Origin: Polydactylus sextarius
Taxonomy: Eukaryota > Chordata > Actinopteri > Polynemidae
Assembly: GCA_016801845.1 (NCBI GenBank)
Contig: CM028927.1
Span: forward strand, 13,488,501 to 13,552,500
Length of the DNA: 64,000 nt
Direction of reading: 5' to 3'
Part shown: positions 37,129 to 49,844 of the stretch, piece by piece
Position numbering within the stretch: the first letter of the stretch is position 1
How the letters are laid out: each line of letters begins with the position of its first letter
Notes under the pieces: generated by a model
The model's input: only the letters and a program-made list of their open reading frames with translations
What the model was told of the DNA's origin: nothing
Databases searched by the model: none
Position numbers and translations under genes: made by a program

Positions 37129-37538
37129 TATGTGAAGAGTCCTTTAAATTGTACTGAACAGTAGGTCAACATTGTTCATTTTATGAGAGCGTGTCTGTAT
37201 ACCACCTCCTTCTCCCTCTCGTCTCCTCTACGTCAGTGTGTCAATAATACGAGAAAACGAGTGTCTGCCTCTCCGTCTCCACACATCTAACAGCGACATC
37301 CACCCATTGTGCCAAAACGGGTTTGCCCACCGCCACCTCAGCTTCCCTCGAAGTGTCGGTGTGAAGGTGTTCTCGGTGGCGTGTTTTTTTTTTTCCTCTC
37401 ACACCCGCCACCCGCTCACACTGAGTGCTTTAATGTATTCTCTCACTTGGCTCGTTCCTTCGTCCCTCCATCTCTCTCTCTCTGACACGCCGATGTCTGT
37501 CGCCTGCTAATTGGTTCATCTTTATTCGAATGAATTTC

Positions 37539-37658
37539 TCTCTCTCTCTCTGCATGTGTGTGTGTCCATTTCTCCCTCTATTTTAATATCTAAATTCCTC
37601 AGTGTGCATGCATGTGTGTAAAATAATCACGTACTGGTGTGTGTGTGTGTGTGTGTGA
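37539..37658. repeat. TC and TG microsatellites
   Basis: (TC)n at about 37538-37551, (TG)n at 37555-37565 and (TG)n at 37638-37658. Confidence 0.85.
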
Positions 37659-38036
37659 CTGACAGCAGATTTTCTGCCACTAGTGAGCATTTAGTTTGCT
37701 GCTCTGTTGCACATTCAGTTGGCTCATTTGGTTTTCAGCTCTCCCTCGGGACAAACTGAGCCGCCCCCCATTGACTGATTTGAGGAGGACGGTGGCAGCC
37801 GCATACTGCTTTGTAAATAAATATTCTGCTGCGTTATGTATTAATGATACATGATTTGTCTGTCTAGCTTTGCGTAGGTGTTAAATAAAGGCAGCAACAA
37901 AGAAAGTTTAGTTACACGGCGGTTTGTGAAGAGATGTCTCTTCACTGGCAAACAACAGGTGACAGTCTCTATGTTAAGATCACGATCATAAGAAGAACCC
38001 TTTTACACTTAGTTATATTCATATAGATGAAAGAAC

Positions 38037-38222
38037 ATGTTAGTTTTAAGCTTTATTTGGGACTTGGGCCAGGCTAACAGTTCCCCATCGCTCTCAGTTT
38101 TTATGCTAAGCTAGGCTAATTAGCTTTGCTTCTGTTTCGAGAGTGGTCTCCATCTTCCTCATCTGACTCACAACAAGAAAGCAAATAAATGAATTCCCCG
38201 AAAATGTCAAAATGTTCTTTTG
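38037..38222 (-). repeat. Copy of the fish 'TTAGCTTAGC' repeat, minus orientation
   Basis: Read on the minus strand it contains GGGGAATTCATTTATTTGCT, TTCTTGTTGTGAGTCAGATG, ACCACTCTCG, TAGCCTAGCTTAGCATAAAA and GTTAGCCTGGC. These occur in the canonical order of this abundant perch-like fish repeat. It is a better-preserved copy than the one near 21 kb. Confidence 0.7.
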
Positions 38223-38832
38223 TAATAGGAAGGAAAACTAGAACTGCTGGCTTTACTCCTGGTTTTGATGCCTCCTCTCTCTCTCTCGTCCTCTTTACAT
38301 TACTGCCAAGAAACACAGTGTGAGCTTCAGTCTCTGAAATGAGGAATCAAATGGAATAGTGAAAAAGGTGGAGGCAAACGCTGCGCCTGCCTCGTGCAAT
38401 CTTCCCAGAGTTGCTCAAGCGTGCGCTGGACGGATTTAACCAGATATGTGGAGATTGCTGTCTGATGGTTGCCGTGTCTTGCAACATCCCTCCCCCTCCT
38501 TTTCTCTCCTCTTAGCTCCGATGTAGAGGTTGTATCGTGTGGTTGTAACCCCCCACAGCCATCACAGCCACACGGGCCATCCACCCCCAACCCCCTCAAG
38601 CTGCTGTTTCTAGATTCTAGATGTGCCCTTTGAGTCTCTGCAGGCTTCCATATTTTACCATATATTTATGGGGGGGTAGCAGACGTGTTGAATATGCTAT
38701 GGTCTGGACAGGAAGAAGGGAAGATGTGAGCAGAAGGATGAAGAGATGACAGGGACGTCTGTGGCTTATATGAGGTGGGGAACAAGGGAGTGGTGAACCG
38801 CTGGTGAAGCCAGAAAAGGTTGGAGGGAGTCG

Positions 38833-38863
<31 letters not shown>

Positions 38864-39188
38864 TGTGATATTAAACAATCTGAGCCGAATAGAAGTGTCT
38901 AAAAAAAAATGTCTGGCACTAAAAGGTCAGGAGGCGCAATCAGCGAGGCCTCATCCTCCCTCTCTGGAGGATCCCTCCCCCTCCCTGCATTTTTTTTTAC
39001 CTTTTCAATCCTCAATCCTCCTTCTAAACACACAGCCCAGACTTGAGTTCAGTGTGTTACAGTGGCATCATTACAAAGGGTTGGAAAAGGTTTGACCCCC
39101 TGCTCTTCATCCGTCTGGGTTGTCGAATAAACCGAGCCCTGCTCTGCTTAGAGGCTCATAAAGACAGATCACATTTCCATTCCAGTTG

Positions 39189-39189
<1 letters not shown>

Positions 39190-39225
<36 letters not shown>
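39190..39225. repeat. (CA)n microsatellite
   Basis: About eighteen CA units. Confidence 0.95.
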
Positions 39226-39228
<3 letters not shown>

Positions 39229-39399
39229 CTATTAATCCCTTTCTATTGCCCTGTTCCTTTTGTCCAAGCTGCTGGTGTCAAAGGAGGAGATAAATGAAGA
39301 GCTGTGCTACAAATTTCAGAGCAGCGGTGAGGGTGTTGCAGGCTCAACATTAACACGGGGTGTGTCTGCACAAGTTGGAAAGGAGAAATCATCATAATA

Positions 39400-39421
39400 G
39401 TGTGTGTGTGTGTGTGTGTGT
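39400..39421. repeat. (TG)n microsatellite
   Basis: Eleven TG units. Confidence 0.93.
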
Positions 39422-39560
39422 TAATGCATGTTTGATAGAGGAAGTGTGTAGTTATGTTTGTCATGTGTCACCTCATTTGCCGGAGTGAGAACAAGATCAT
39501 GCGTCTGCGGGCATCTGTTGCATCTCATTAGCTGCTTTTCGAATGAATTACCTCAGTGCG

Positions 39561-39712
<152 letters not shown>

Positions 39713-40318
39713 ACATCCTATTCCATCCACCCTGATAATCCCTTTATCTTGGCAGCTATTCAACACATAAAGGCCAATGCCACTGAATAATGATGTGGTC
39801 CCATCCGCTCCTCATTCGCTGTAATGCTAATCTTCATCTCAAGGTGACGGTGATAGAGAATTTTAACGCCAGCGAATGTTCTGGCGTCAAATTAATCCGA
39901 TCACAGGTGTTTTTTACATTTACTCAGGTGCAGATAATATTTTCATTTCCTGTTTACAGAAAAAACGGTCTGGTTTCAGAGATCAGTATCATTTTACTTG
40001 GAAAGCAGGAGTTAAAAAGCACACAGACGTGCACAGACACAAACTACACACACCTTTTGTTAGCCTACTCAATCCGCAGCCTTGTCCAAGCTCTTGTCCT
40101 CAAATTCTCCTAGTTAAACAGCCCCTGCCAAACATCCGTTAGTGTTTGCCAAGAAGGTCACTTAGAATGTGAGTGACAATCCCTGAAATCATTACAACAA
40201 CCCTGCTTTTTTCCCTCTTCTCCACGCTACACGCTCCAATTTACATATTTGGATGAAACGCCCGGCTGGTTTGTTTAATCACTGTAAATTGCTCGGCTGG
40301 ACAATCACTGAAATCTGT

Positions 40319-40319
<1 letters not shown>

Positions 40320-40352
<33 letters not shown>

Positions 40353-40532
40353 TTTTTAGCATTTTATTATTAGCTGAGCGGCGGCGCTGTCACAAAGCTA
40401 ATCAGTTTGAGACAAAGACAGAACATGTTTGCCTGCTGGAATGAGATTGGAATTAAAAAGGTGTTTTATGTTTTATCGGGAACGTGAAGAATTAAAAACA
40501 AACAAACCAAAAAAAAAAAAAAAAAAAAAAAA
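40320..40532. repeat. Facing poly(T) and poly(A) tracts
   Basis: A run of about 32 T (40320-40351) and a run of about 23 A (40510-40532) flank about 160 bp of unique DNA. Flanking bases also match in inverted orientation (CTGT...GTTTTTA against TTAAAAACAAACAAACC...CAG). Confidence 0.85.
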
Positions 40533-41349
40533 ACAGTTGTTGAATTTCTATATCTATGATGTTTGCTTGCTAAGCAATGTGGTAAAAATTACGCCTGAGT
40601 CATTCAACATGGTGTGAAAAATATGTTTACGTGTCATATTTACTGGACATTTATAGCAGAAGCTGCGGCATTGGGAGTTGCAGACAGTGAAGTTGAACCG
40701 ATGGGTGAAGTTTTTAACACTCACATTGTACACTTCCCCTTTTTTTTTTTCCAGGAGCGGAGTGAGTGTATGTGTGTGTGAAGTAGAACTGAAATTGAAA
40801 GACTCATCATGTGCGGAAGAAACACTAGCTGAGATGGTGAAAGCCGTTTGTTTTTTTGTAAGGACAAAAGAAAAAGAGGAAAGGGAGAAAAAAAATGGAA
40901 CTGCAATTGAAAGGTTTTAATTTTAGCGGTGTGAGAGAGAGTGAATATTCTTTCCATACATTGTGAAAGAGTAAAAATCAAATGATTTAAATGTAGAGTA
41001 ATGGTTTCAGGCTGTATCTAATGAGGTAGAGAAACTAGGAGAAGGACCCAACTTACAAGGGAATTTAATAGAGAGTTAAAGACTCGTATATATGCCATTA
41101 TTTGGCTGTAGCAAATCGAGCTAAATGCCAAAGGGGATCTGGTCTCAATTAAATTACAGAGTCAAGTTCCTACTGTAGTTTGTGATTGTGTTTAAGAGAA
41201 AACGTCTTAAGTCCTCCAAAGACTTCTGGGTCATCAGTGCCCGTCCTGTGAGACGAAAAACAGGAAATGTATCTCTCCCTCGGGGCCATGCGACATTAAC
41301 TCGAGGGAGGTTATACAAGCATATGCACATGCTTACACAACTGCTCCCT

Positions 41350-41392
<43 letters not shown>
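41350..41392. repeat. (CA)n microsatellite
   Basis: About twenty-one CA units ending in GAGAGAG. Confidence 0.95.
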
Positions 41393-41395
<3 letters not shown>

Positions 41396-42090
41396 AGAGC
41401 CTCTGAGGACAGGGACAGAGAAAAATGGTAAAGCTAAGGAAGTTTCGTCAGTTTTGTGGTGAAGACTTAGAACACGTTGCCATTTCTTGTGGCTTTTCAC
41501 ACCTTCTGGTGAGGACAGAAGACAACTGAAGATGAGGTTGAAGTTTTTGTAGATAAACTCTCTGGTTAACCATGTGACTATCTATCCAGTCATATTAGTA
41601 CAGTAACTAGAAGATATTGGTCATCTCCTGTGAATAAATGAATAAAAAAGAGAACGTAAAAAGAAAGGAAACATACATGTGCGGTGAATTGCCATCACAT
41701 GTTCTGCGTTCTTATGAAAGATAAGATTCTCGGTCACATGGGTGTTGTGTATCTTTTTCAATCATGATGAACTTCAGGGAGGGAAACGTTTATCTGCTTG
41801 GGGGAAAACGCTTCATATTTCCTTTGTACGTCCCCGGTGGGAGTTTGATATAAATGCGTCTTCTAGCTGATATAGCTATTGTGTCGCGCAAGAGAGAGAG
41901 AGACAGGAGAGAAGAGGAGTCCTGCGTATGGATGAAGATATAACACAGATATCTGTAATATGAGAGATGAAGAGGAGGAGGAGGGAGAAAACAGGGAGCC
42001 TTGCTAAATTATGCAGTTTCAATTTCCCCCATTTAGGGAGGATAGATCAATTTCTCATGCTGAAACCATTAACCCTTAGGATAGGCAGGG

Positions 42091-42104
42091 GTTGCCAAGG
42101 CAAC
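42091..42104 (+). promoter_or_regulatory. Perfect RFX X-box in pag1 intron 1
   Basis: GTTGCC-AA-GGCAAC is a full two-half-site match to the RFX consensus GTNRCC(0-3N)RGYAAC. It sits in a repeat-free stretch (about 41990-42140) rich in short AT-rich motifs. Confidence 0.55.
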
Positions 42105-42142
42105 AAGGATTATGTCCCTTGATCAGAAGCACCTGTTTTGTT

Positions 42143-42144
<2 letters not shown>

Positions 42145-42184
<40 letters not shown>
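42145..42184. repeat. (AC)n microsatellite
   Basis: About twenty AC units just downstream of the X-box block. Confidence 0.95.
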
Positions 42185-42188
<4 letters not shown>

Positions 42189-45100
42189 GGTGATAAGTAA
42201 ATTAGACAGTGCAAAGACTGATCAGCGTTAGATATACAACGAACACTCTCTTGTAGTTATGTTATATACGAACATACACTTGTAGGTGACGTTTTTTTTT
42301 CTTTCTTTTTTTTGACACACTTGTGGCTTGTGGCTTTTCATGTGAACATACTCAGTCACATCATCTCAAGAGGGCAGAAGCTCTAGCGCTGCAGTCGCTG
42401 GGGAGTTGTATTTCATCAACCCTCCCAGGGGATGGGTGTGTGTAGAGACGTATGTGTCACTGTGAGGGTATTGGCCTGTGCATGCTTCTGTTTTTCTATT
42501 TATTTATCCTCACAGTTTCTCTCTCCTCTCTCTCTTTCTCTCTCTTCGTACCTTATGGCTGCAGTATGTTTTCTGTACGTCTTCATTACCGCCCTTCTCT
42601 TTTCTTGTTTTTGTTGTACCCCTCCCTCCTCCATTCTCTCCTCTATTGGCAACAGTCCCCCATCCCCATCCTTCTTCCTCTCCTTCTTCTTCTTCCCCTC
42701 CCCCACCATACAAATGGCCCTCTGGTAAAGACACAAGATGGTCAGTGGAATGTGTGTGTGTGTTATATGGTGCAACCAGGTTCATTGTTTTTATGCCCAT
42801 TTTGTTCTCAAACCGTTTGGAGTTGTAATGAAAACCAAAAAAAAGTTCGACTTCTCGCATAACGTGGTGTTGCATCATATGATTATATGGAAACTTTACA
42901 CTATATACCTTGGTTGTTGTCCCCAAAAGAAAAGGAGTCTCTTAAAACAAACCTGATCCTTTTCTTTGAGTTGAAGAAGTTTATGTGAGTTTCCTGCAGC
43001 AGGACTTCTTAAAGAGAGTCCACCCCCCACAAAAAAATGGATTATTTATTATTGTGGAAATGCCTTCAGCTCTCCTGTGAGAAGCTTCCCAAAGCTTCAT
43101 TTCTCTGCAGCCATCCAGCTGTAAACCTTCCCCTTCCCCTGTGTGTACTGAGAGAGCCCCCCCATCCCTCCACCACCCCTCTGGCCACTACGCTTCATGG
43201 CAGTGTCAGGTAGGATCTGTGTTTTTAGCGCAGGAGGTGCTCAGATTGCATTCTTTTCTCTTTTGGCTTGAGGTTCTTGCGTGGAAGAAGGTTATGCCTC
43301 GATGGTTATTGTGGTTAGTCTGTGTGTGTACAGCTGGCTGAGGGCAGTTTTTTTGGATTCCTGCCTTTAATTCCCATAACACATTCCTCTTCAAATGGCT
43401 TTTCCAGTCAGTTATTTTCTGTGGCATGAATCAGAGGACAACCATACCGATCGTCTCTCCTCCAAGGCTTCTGTTTTCTTTCATCAAAGCCTGAAGAAAA
43501 ACGAATGACAGCTTAAAAGAGTACAGTTGTAGTCCTTGGCTTGCCGTGTTGTATCACATGGCGGTGGCCTGTAAGGAGTTTTCCATAACGGTGGGGGGAA
43601 AAAAAAGATATTCAGAGATTTTATGTGTGGTGTTTATCAAGTATTTAGGAATAAAATGTGTCCTCCCTGGAAAGAATACATGGTTTACTCTTCACATATT
43701 TTCTACTCAGTGGGGAAGTACAGTATGTCAGGAATGTTACCCAGAGATGAATCTGTGTTTGTACTTAACAGGTTCTTCATACCATTTGAGTTGAGCTGGT
43801 AGAGTTGGTTTTATGACAAAAAAAATGTGGCAGAGCAAAGTGGATGGATGCAAGTGCAAGGAGTTTCTTTATAAATGTAATACTAGGTGAAAGTAACCCT
43901 GTGTAATAAATACTTAACATTGGCATTTACAGTGATACATAGTAGATGTTGGATAGATAATGACCTATAATCAAGGAACTAACTTAGTGCATTGATTACC
44001 AGAATCGTTAAAGGTTGAAAGGATAGTTTTACAAATTTATTGGTTGTTTAGCAGAATTTTTTGATTTAATGTGATGGTCCGGAGTAATTTGAACCCAGAG
44101 TCTATTTCACCACACGTAGGAGTCAAGCACCCCCTCGAGATATTTTACATTGGTCAATTAATATTAACTTTGACCGTCTCTGATTGCCAAATAGTTAACA
44201 TTAAAGGTAAGTGGGGCAGCCAGCCAGATGTATCTAAATTGTCATTTTTTAACCACTAATTAAGCTCAAAGTATCACATCACTTTCACAGTGGCATGAAT
44301 AGAGTCCCTACACATAAAACTGAAGTACAGATAACTTAAAGTCCATTAAAAAGACTGTTCTACAAGACTTACCCAAACTGGTGATGAAGGGTGTTCCAGA
44401 TCAGCAGATTCGTCATTTTCTGGAACAACAGACTGATGTGTCCATGAAGAGCAACAAAATGACTCTTTGGACCCACCATTGGTTGTAAAATTGTCTTCCT
44501 ATGTGGTATTACAGTGTCTTCTAGATGGTTAACAAAAGGCTAGTTGCTGGTATCAACTGGCAATCTGACAATCAGATGATGTATCGGCATCAAATACTCT
44601 CTCCAGCTTCATCATGTGAATGTAACATGATGTAATTGTTCTTGGTGAAATGCTATTTGAAACTCAAATGAACAAAAAGTCTCAACAAATAAAAGTCCAG
44701 CTTATTTATTTAGTTATTTTCCTAAACATTTTTTTTTTTTTGCCCGCATCTTGACGGCCTTTCTCCTCAGCAGGTGAAATTTGCAGTTGTCATGGAGATA
44801 GTTTCTATCAGAAGCTGCAGATCATTTTTGAACAGAGCCAGACGCTGCTCATATATCATCATCTATTATCACATGATGAAATGAATATAATCTTAACAGT
44901 TACTAAGAGCTTTAACGACAGCAGAGGAAAACCACAAGATGTAGTTGAAAGTTCTTGAAACAAACAAGTTTGATTGAAGTGATTTATTTATTTATTTATT
45001 TGTGTTTTTTTTTTTTTTTTTTTTCTCAAAGATATTGAAGTTTAGCAGTCGACCCTGAACACTTTCACTTCATCGCGTTTGGGCTGAAAACAAGTGCAGA

Positions 45101-45222
45101 AGTCAGAAATATTGCAACATAAATCACCTGTAGTTAAATAGAATTGCATTCAAAACATTTAATTTCATTTTTTCCCACTCCTTACCACCATAAATAGCTG
45201 AGGCTGTGGCAAGAAAGGGAAT

Positions 45223-45236
45223 GTTGCCATGGTGAC
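45223..45236 (+). promoter_or_regulatory. RFX X-box-like motif
   Basis: GTTGCC-AT-GGTGAC matches the RFX consensus with one mismatch. It lies at the edge of the CpG-enriched block about 760 bp upstream of the candidate untranslated exon. Confidence 0.45.
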
Positions 45237-45997
45237 ACAGCGCTGTGGCAGCTCGTAATTATTCTGGTTTAAGTGCCAGAGGAGGCGCAGACGAACTGGC
45301 ACGCCGTGGCAGATAGTGACACCTGGACAGGAGCCACTCAGACGGAGCCGGAGGAGGAGGAATGTCAAAGGGAAACACGATGGTGGCGGCGGCAGCGTGA
45401 CCGCACGTGGACAGGTTAAAACTGGACGATCGAGAACAAAATCTGATTAGTCGTAACTGCTAAGATTTAGTGATTGGGCAGCAAATTGCACATGATTGCA
45501 GACTGAAACACTGCAGCTTAGGGATCGTACGAGTACTGCTCAATGACATTAAACAGTGGATATTATATTATATTATATGTTATATGATATGATGGGGAGA
45601 TGATGTCATCTTGTTATCCTATCAGTTACTTAGGCAGACTGGTCAATAAAGTAGATGTTGTGTGTATTATCCTGTGTGCAAGAAATACAGGAGACAATAT
45701 CAAACACATGCATATGGTTGAAATGTGGGTGAGCAGAAGATATATGTGTGTGTGTGTGGCTGAGAGGTTGCAGACAGCCTGTTGTCCAATATGTTTTTGT
45801 TTTTTGGGGGGTTTTTGAAAAAAAAAAAAAAAAAACATCCTCATCACTCTTTCACTCACACAGAGAATAACAACCACCCACCGTGGATCATATTCAGCTC
45901 AGTGATTTTTGAAAAAAATGAAAAATGAAAAATATTATTTCTGCCGAGCACTAACTCGTTCTCCTTTTTTTTTTTTTTTTCATCTGCTCTCCTCCAG

Positions 45998-46033
45998 GCG
46001 AGGCCGACCTGACTAATCATCCGAGGTGTCAAG
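45998..46033 (+). other. pag1: Candidate pag1 5' untranslated exon (36 bp)
   Basis: A 20-plus T polypyrimidine tract ending CTCTCCTCCAG precedes 36 bases that end in CAAG|GTAAGC, a strong donor. The segment has no ATG, so it can be untranslated. It fits between the 16.3 kb donor and the first coding exon. Transcript evidence is needed. Confidence 0.5.
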
Positions 46034-47409
46034 GTAAGCTCGTGTTTGCCTCTCGCCACTATTCACTAGCAACACCGACAGCGACATGAGCTGCCAGTGT
46101 GTGTGTTTTTTATTATCCTAGGGTGGGAAAACACAACACAGCATTTCTGACAAAAAAAAAACGAGAAAGAGAAACCTATAAAACAGGAACTCCTCAGCGG
46201 CTTTTGAAAGAGAAGTTAAAATTGGCTTCTGCAGCTTCATCTGATTTTCCACAAAACTTCCTTTCCCCCTCTGCTAGAAGACAGAGTGTCTCCCCAACTC
46301 AGCTCCCATGATCCCCAGTGACATTAGCATAGACGAGCCCGGAGACACAATGGAGTTTTTCATCACATGCTACACAAATTCTGTACGCTTGGATTACACA
46401 TCGCTGCTCCAGACAGAGGTCTGGCTCTAAAAATAAGAAACTAGACAGGAGGAAGATGGATTGTCATATTTCTGTCACCGATCCTCGCCAGGTCTGCTGT
46501 AGCTGCCTGTTGTGTTGATCGAGAGGCAGAATAGTTCTCCAGAAAGAAAACAAACATTCCTGACTTTTCCTGCTTCCTGTCAGTCACCGTCTCTTTCTGA
46601 TCACCTTCTCATCCCTGCTCCACCTCTTGTCAGTCACTGCAGCGCACAATGTCCTATAGCAGCGCACACACACATACACAGTAGGATGCAAACCCACCAC
46701 TCCACATTTATTTGTCTGGAGTTTTTCTCAAGCAAAAAAAAAAAAAAATCCCATCTCATCCCTGCTGCTGCATCCTCCCATCGTGACTCACCCCTTAACA
46801 CCACACAGCTTCATAAATCAGCAGTGATAACATCAGGAGTTCGGTCAGTTTGGTGGAAAACCCAACTTTTTTTTTTTTTTTTTTTTTTGCTGCTAGACAC
46901 GGGGACGTGATTAGGATGTTTATGATGTGTGCAGAGCCCAGACACCAGCTGTGGAGGCTCTGGTGTTAGTGCCACTGCAGCAGACTTGAGGCAGATCACT
47001 GTCTGCAGTGCAGTGTGACACTGCTCTGTGCTGCCACCTGCTGACCACACATGATCACATGCTGCAGGTTAATAACACACATTCAGTTGTAATATCAAGA
47101 GGAAAAACTGGATATTTTCTTAACATTAAATCCCCTGAAATGACCAAAACCAATAGTGACTTTACTTTGCACGGTCAAAACCTGATGCGGCTCATTTCTC
47201 TGTTCCATGGTCCTTCATTTTTTGGGTAAAAACACCACATCATTGCACAGTATAGATCATAATCAAAATCAAAATGAGTATTTAATTAATTGTTTATCAC
47301 ACCACGTATGGCTGTATGCTTTCCTGCAAAGGAGGAGTCTGAAATGTATTTTCAGATTATATATATATATATATATATATGTTTTCTTGTCTTTCTTGTA
47401 TTTCCGTAG
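46034..47409 (+). other. pag1: pag1 intron between UTR exon and first coding exon
   Basis: No coding content. It contains A and T homopolymer tracts, a CTCF-like motif at 47030-47044 and an (AT)n tract at 47359-47380 just before the acceptor. Confidence 0.5.
47030..47044 (-). promoter_or_regulatory. CTCF-like motif
   Basis: The minus strand reads TCAGCAGGTGGCAGC, a near-complete match to the CTCF core CCASNAGRKGGCRSY. Confidence 0.45.
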
Positions 47410-47423
47410 CCCGTACCTTTCCG

Positions 47424-47447
47424 ATGAACGCTCCTCCCACAGTGTGA
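47424..47447 (+). other. pag1: Short upstream ORF in the pag1 leader
   Basis: ATG AAC GCT CCT CCC ACA GTG TGA encodes seven residues and ends seven bases before the main ATG. Its stop overlaps a second, out-of-frame upstream ATG (TGATG at 47445-47449) whose frame runs through the first coding exon. Both could lower translation of the main frame. Confidence 0.6.
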
Positions 47448-47453
47448 TGCGTC

Positions 47454-47641
47454 ATGGCTCCCGTGCTGAGTGGAGTGTGGTGGGGGCCGGAGGCGGGTGT
47501 CGTTGGGTCGGGGGCGGCAGCTGCCACCGGGGTGGCGTCGTGGCTGGGCAGCGAGCAGCTCGCCCTGGTCGTCACCCTCAGCACCCTGACTGCCCTGCTG
47601 ATGGTGTCTGTGCTGCTGCTGCTGTGTGCCAGCTGTCAGGG
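47454..47641 (+). CDS. pag1: pag1 coding exon 1
   Basis: The exon starts at 47410 after TTTCCGTAG; coding starts at 47454. It encodes the Ala/Gly-rich N-terminus, the transmembrane helix and CASCQG, and ends in phase 2 at donor GG|GTAAAT. Confidence 0.93.
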
Positions 47642-49253
47642 GTAAATATGATCTCTCACACACACATATGGACAATAATAAACTATATGATGTATGTTAG
47701 ATGTTCTCAGAAACATAGCCAGACGACGTGTGTCGTGACAACAGTTTCTTTGTTTTATGGAATAAGACATCTCAACAGCGGCGAGTATCTAAACTGAATC
47801 TATTCTTGGTGGAAATGCCAGCTGTGTATAGTGGTACTGATGAAAATAGCACAAATACCTGAGCGGGCATTCATGCAGTAATTATAGGTTTCCACGATGA
47901 GAACCGGTGCTGCGAAACAGCAAAGAATGCCCTCAGGGGTATTTGACTTTAATACAACAATTACAAATGATTATATGCTGTCAAAAGCAGCTGTCGTCAA
48001 AGTAAAACACACTTTTATACGTGTGATCGAACAGAATATGACAGTACACAGAAGAAAACAACAGATCTGTCAGATAGAGATGACGTTTTGATGAGAGGTG
48101 AATTGGTGACTTTTGGCTTTTCTCCAGTCAGTCTATTGTGTCTGGAGAGAAATGATAATGATGCTAATAATTAGTTAAAATGTATAGAGAAAATGTGAGT
48201 GACGATTCCTAATATATTTGTTATTTTGATGTCAAATGAAGAAACAGATGTGTTAGAGCATATTCTTTTGCAAATATTTGTATATATTTTAATTCTTGAC
48301 TTTTTATATGTGACGTTTGGATCTTTTGGGAACCCCACACTCCGGCAATGGAAAATCTTTAATGAAGACATATACCACATTTATTAATATGGTCTAAAAG
48401 GCAAAAACTAAATTATTCACAAATGGACAAAACAGCCCCAGTGCTGTCAGGATTAATGTCTGTATTACTGTTACTAATGTGATTTAATGTAACAGCCCTG
48501 CTAAAACATTTATCTTTATGAATCTTTTTATACAGTTTCAGATTTGTATAAATTCCTAAACGATTTAAAACACCATCATCAACTATAAACTCTAAACACT
48601 GCCGCTAAAACATAATTTAAGACAGTTTCAGTAGAAACTAAACACTGCAGCCCTCATAAAATGGTAAATCTTAGAGCCACATGAAAAGCTGAAAACCTTA
48701 GTGGCCTCATACTTTCGTTTTAAATCCAGTTTTCTTGAGTGCAGAGGCAGATCAATAAGAATCCACTTTCTCTCTCTCCCCTTCTGCTCTCTCATCTCTC
48801 CACTCTGTCGTCTTTTTAGGCAGAAGAAAGCAGCCAATGGGCATCCGGCAGGAGACCATGACAACCTCATGAATGGAGTGAGTCACAGTTGAGGTTTTAC
48901 TCTTTCCTATGATACAGATAGAGCACGGATAAAGTGTTATTTTGAAGAGGAATTATGTTGTTTTAGAAGAGGAATGTCTGGTAATATCTTGAAGGGAATC
49001 GGAAAAATCTCACAGATGATGAAAAGGCTGCTGCTGAAAATCTAGCGATTAAAGCTTCTTGTAATTACGTTTTAAAAGGGATGAGTTCACTAATTAGAAA
49101 TAGATTCATATTTTTTAAATGCCACTGAAAATTTGTACTATTCATTAGAATTAATTGAAAAATAAATTGGCACAGCAGATGCCATTATTTCAGAAACTGT
49201 TAGTGAAGTCAAGATAACAGCACCGGTATCAACAGTTTCTCAATGATAACCAG

Positions 49254-49288
<35 letters not shown>

Positions 49289-49759
49289 TTAACCTGCTTT
49301 TCATTCATACAGACACAGAAGCATCACCTGCCTACACTCTTCCTGATTGACAGCCTGCTATTTGCAGATTGTTTCTGAATTTCATGAAACAGCATGTGGA
49401 GAAGTTGTTATTCCTGCTGAGAGCTCTGTGAAATTTAACAGACTAATATTATTATATCGCATATTTTTTTTTTTTACTTGTTTTAGTAAAAACATGAACA
49501 CAGTCGGCACAATAATGTGATAAAACTGAACATTCAGTATTTATAGCATTGTACTTTGCCCTCTCTAGGTATGTGTCAGTTGTAATGATGTAAGCGTACA
49601 ACATTTTACAGACGTAGATGGTGATTACCGACCTCCATAATGCTGATGATTTAGTTACCAGGCTGCATTTAAGTGTGATAAATGCCTGGTGTACACAGAC
49701 TAAGTGACATCCACTTACTCTCTTATTCTGTCACTCCCTCCTGGGCTTTTTATCAGCGT

Positions 49760-49844
<85 letters not shown>

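Noticed and set aside
42452..42926. Open frames up to 138 codons on both strands
   Set aside because: They come from a pyrimidine-rich low-complexity stretch and resemble no known protein.
44060..44240. Possible interspersed repeat beginning GATGGTCCGGAGTAATTT
   Set aside because: It vaguely resembles a fish repeat, but I could not align enough of it to name or bound it.
44786..44799. Third RFX-like site GTTGTCATGGAGAT
   Set aside because: Too many mismatches in the second half-site to support a call.
47352..47675. Minus-strand frames of 75-107 codons over the same exon
   Set aside because: Antisense shadows caused by high GC content of the exon.
47207..47797. 196-codon frame over the first pag1 coding exon in another frame
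   Set aside because: It crosses the acceptor and donor of the exon, contains an (AT)n tract and lacks homology. The pag1 frame is the conserved one.
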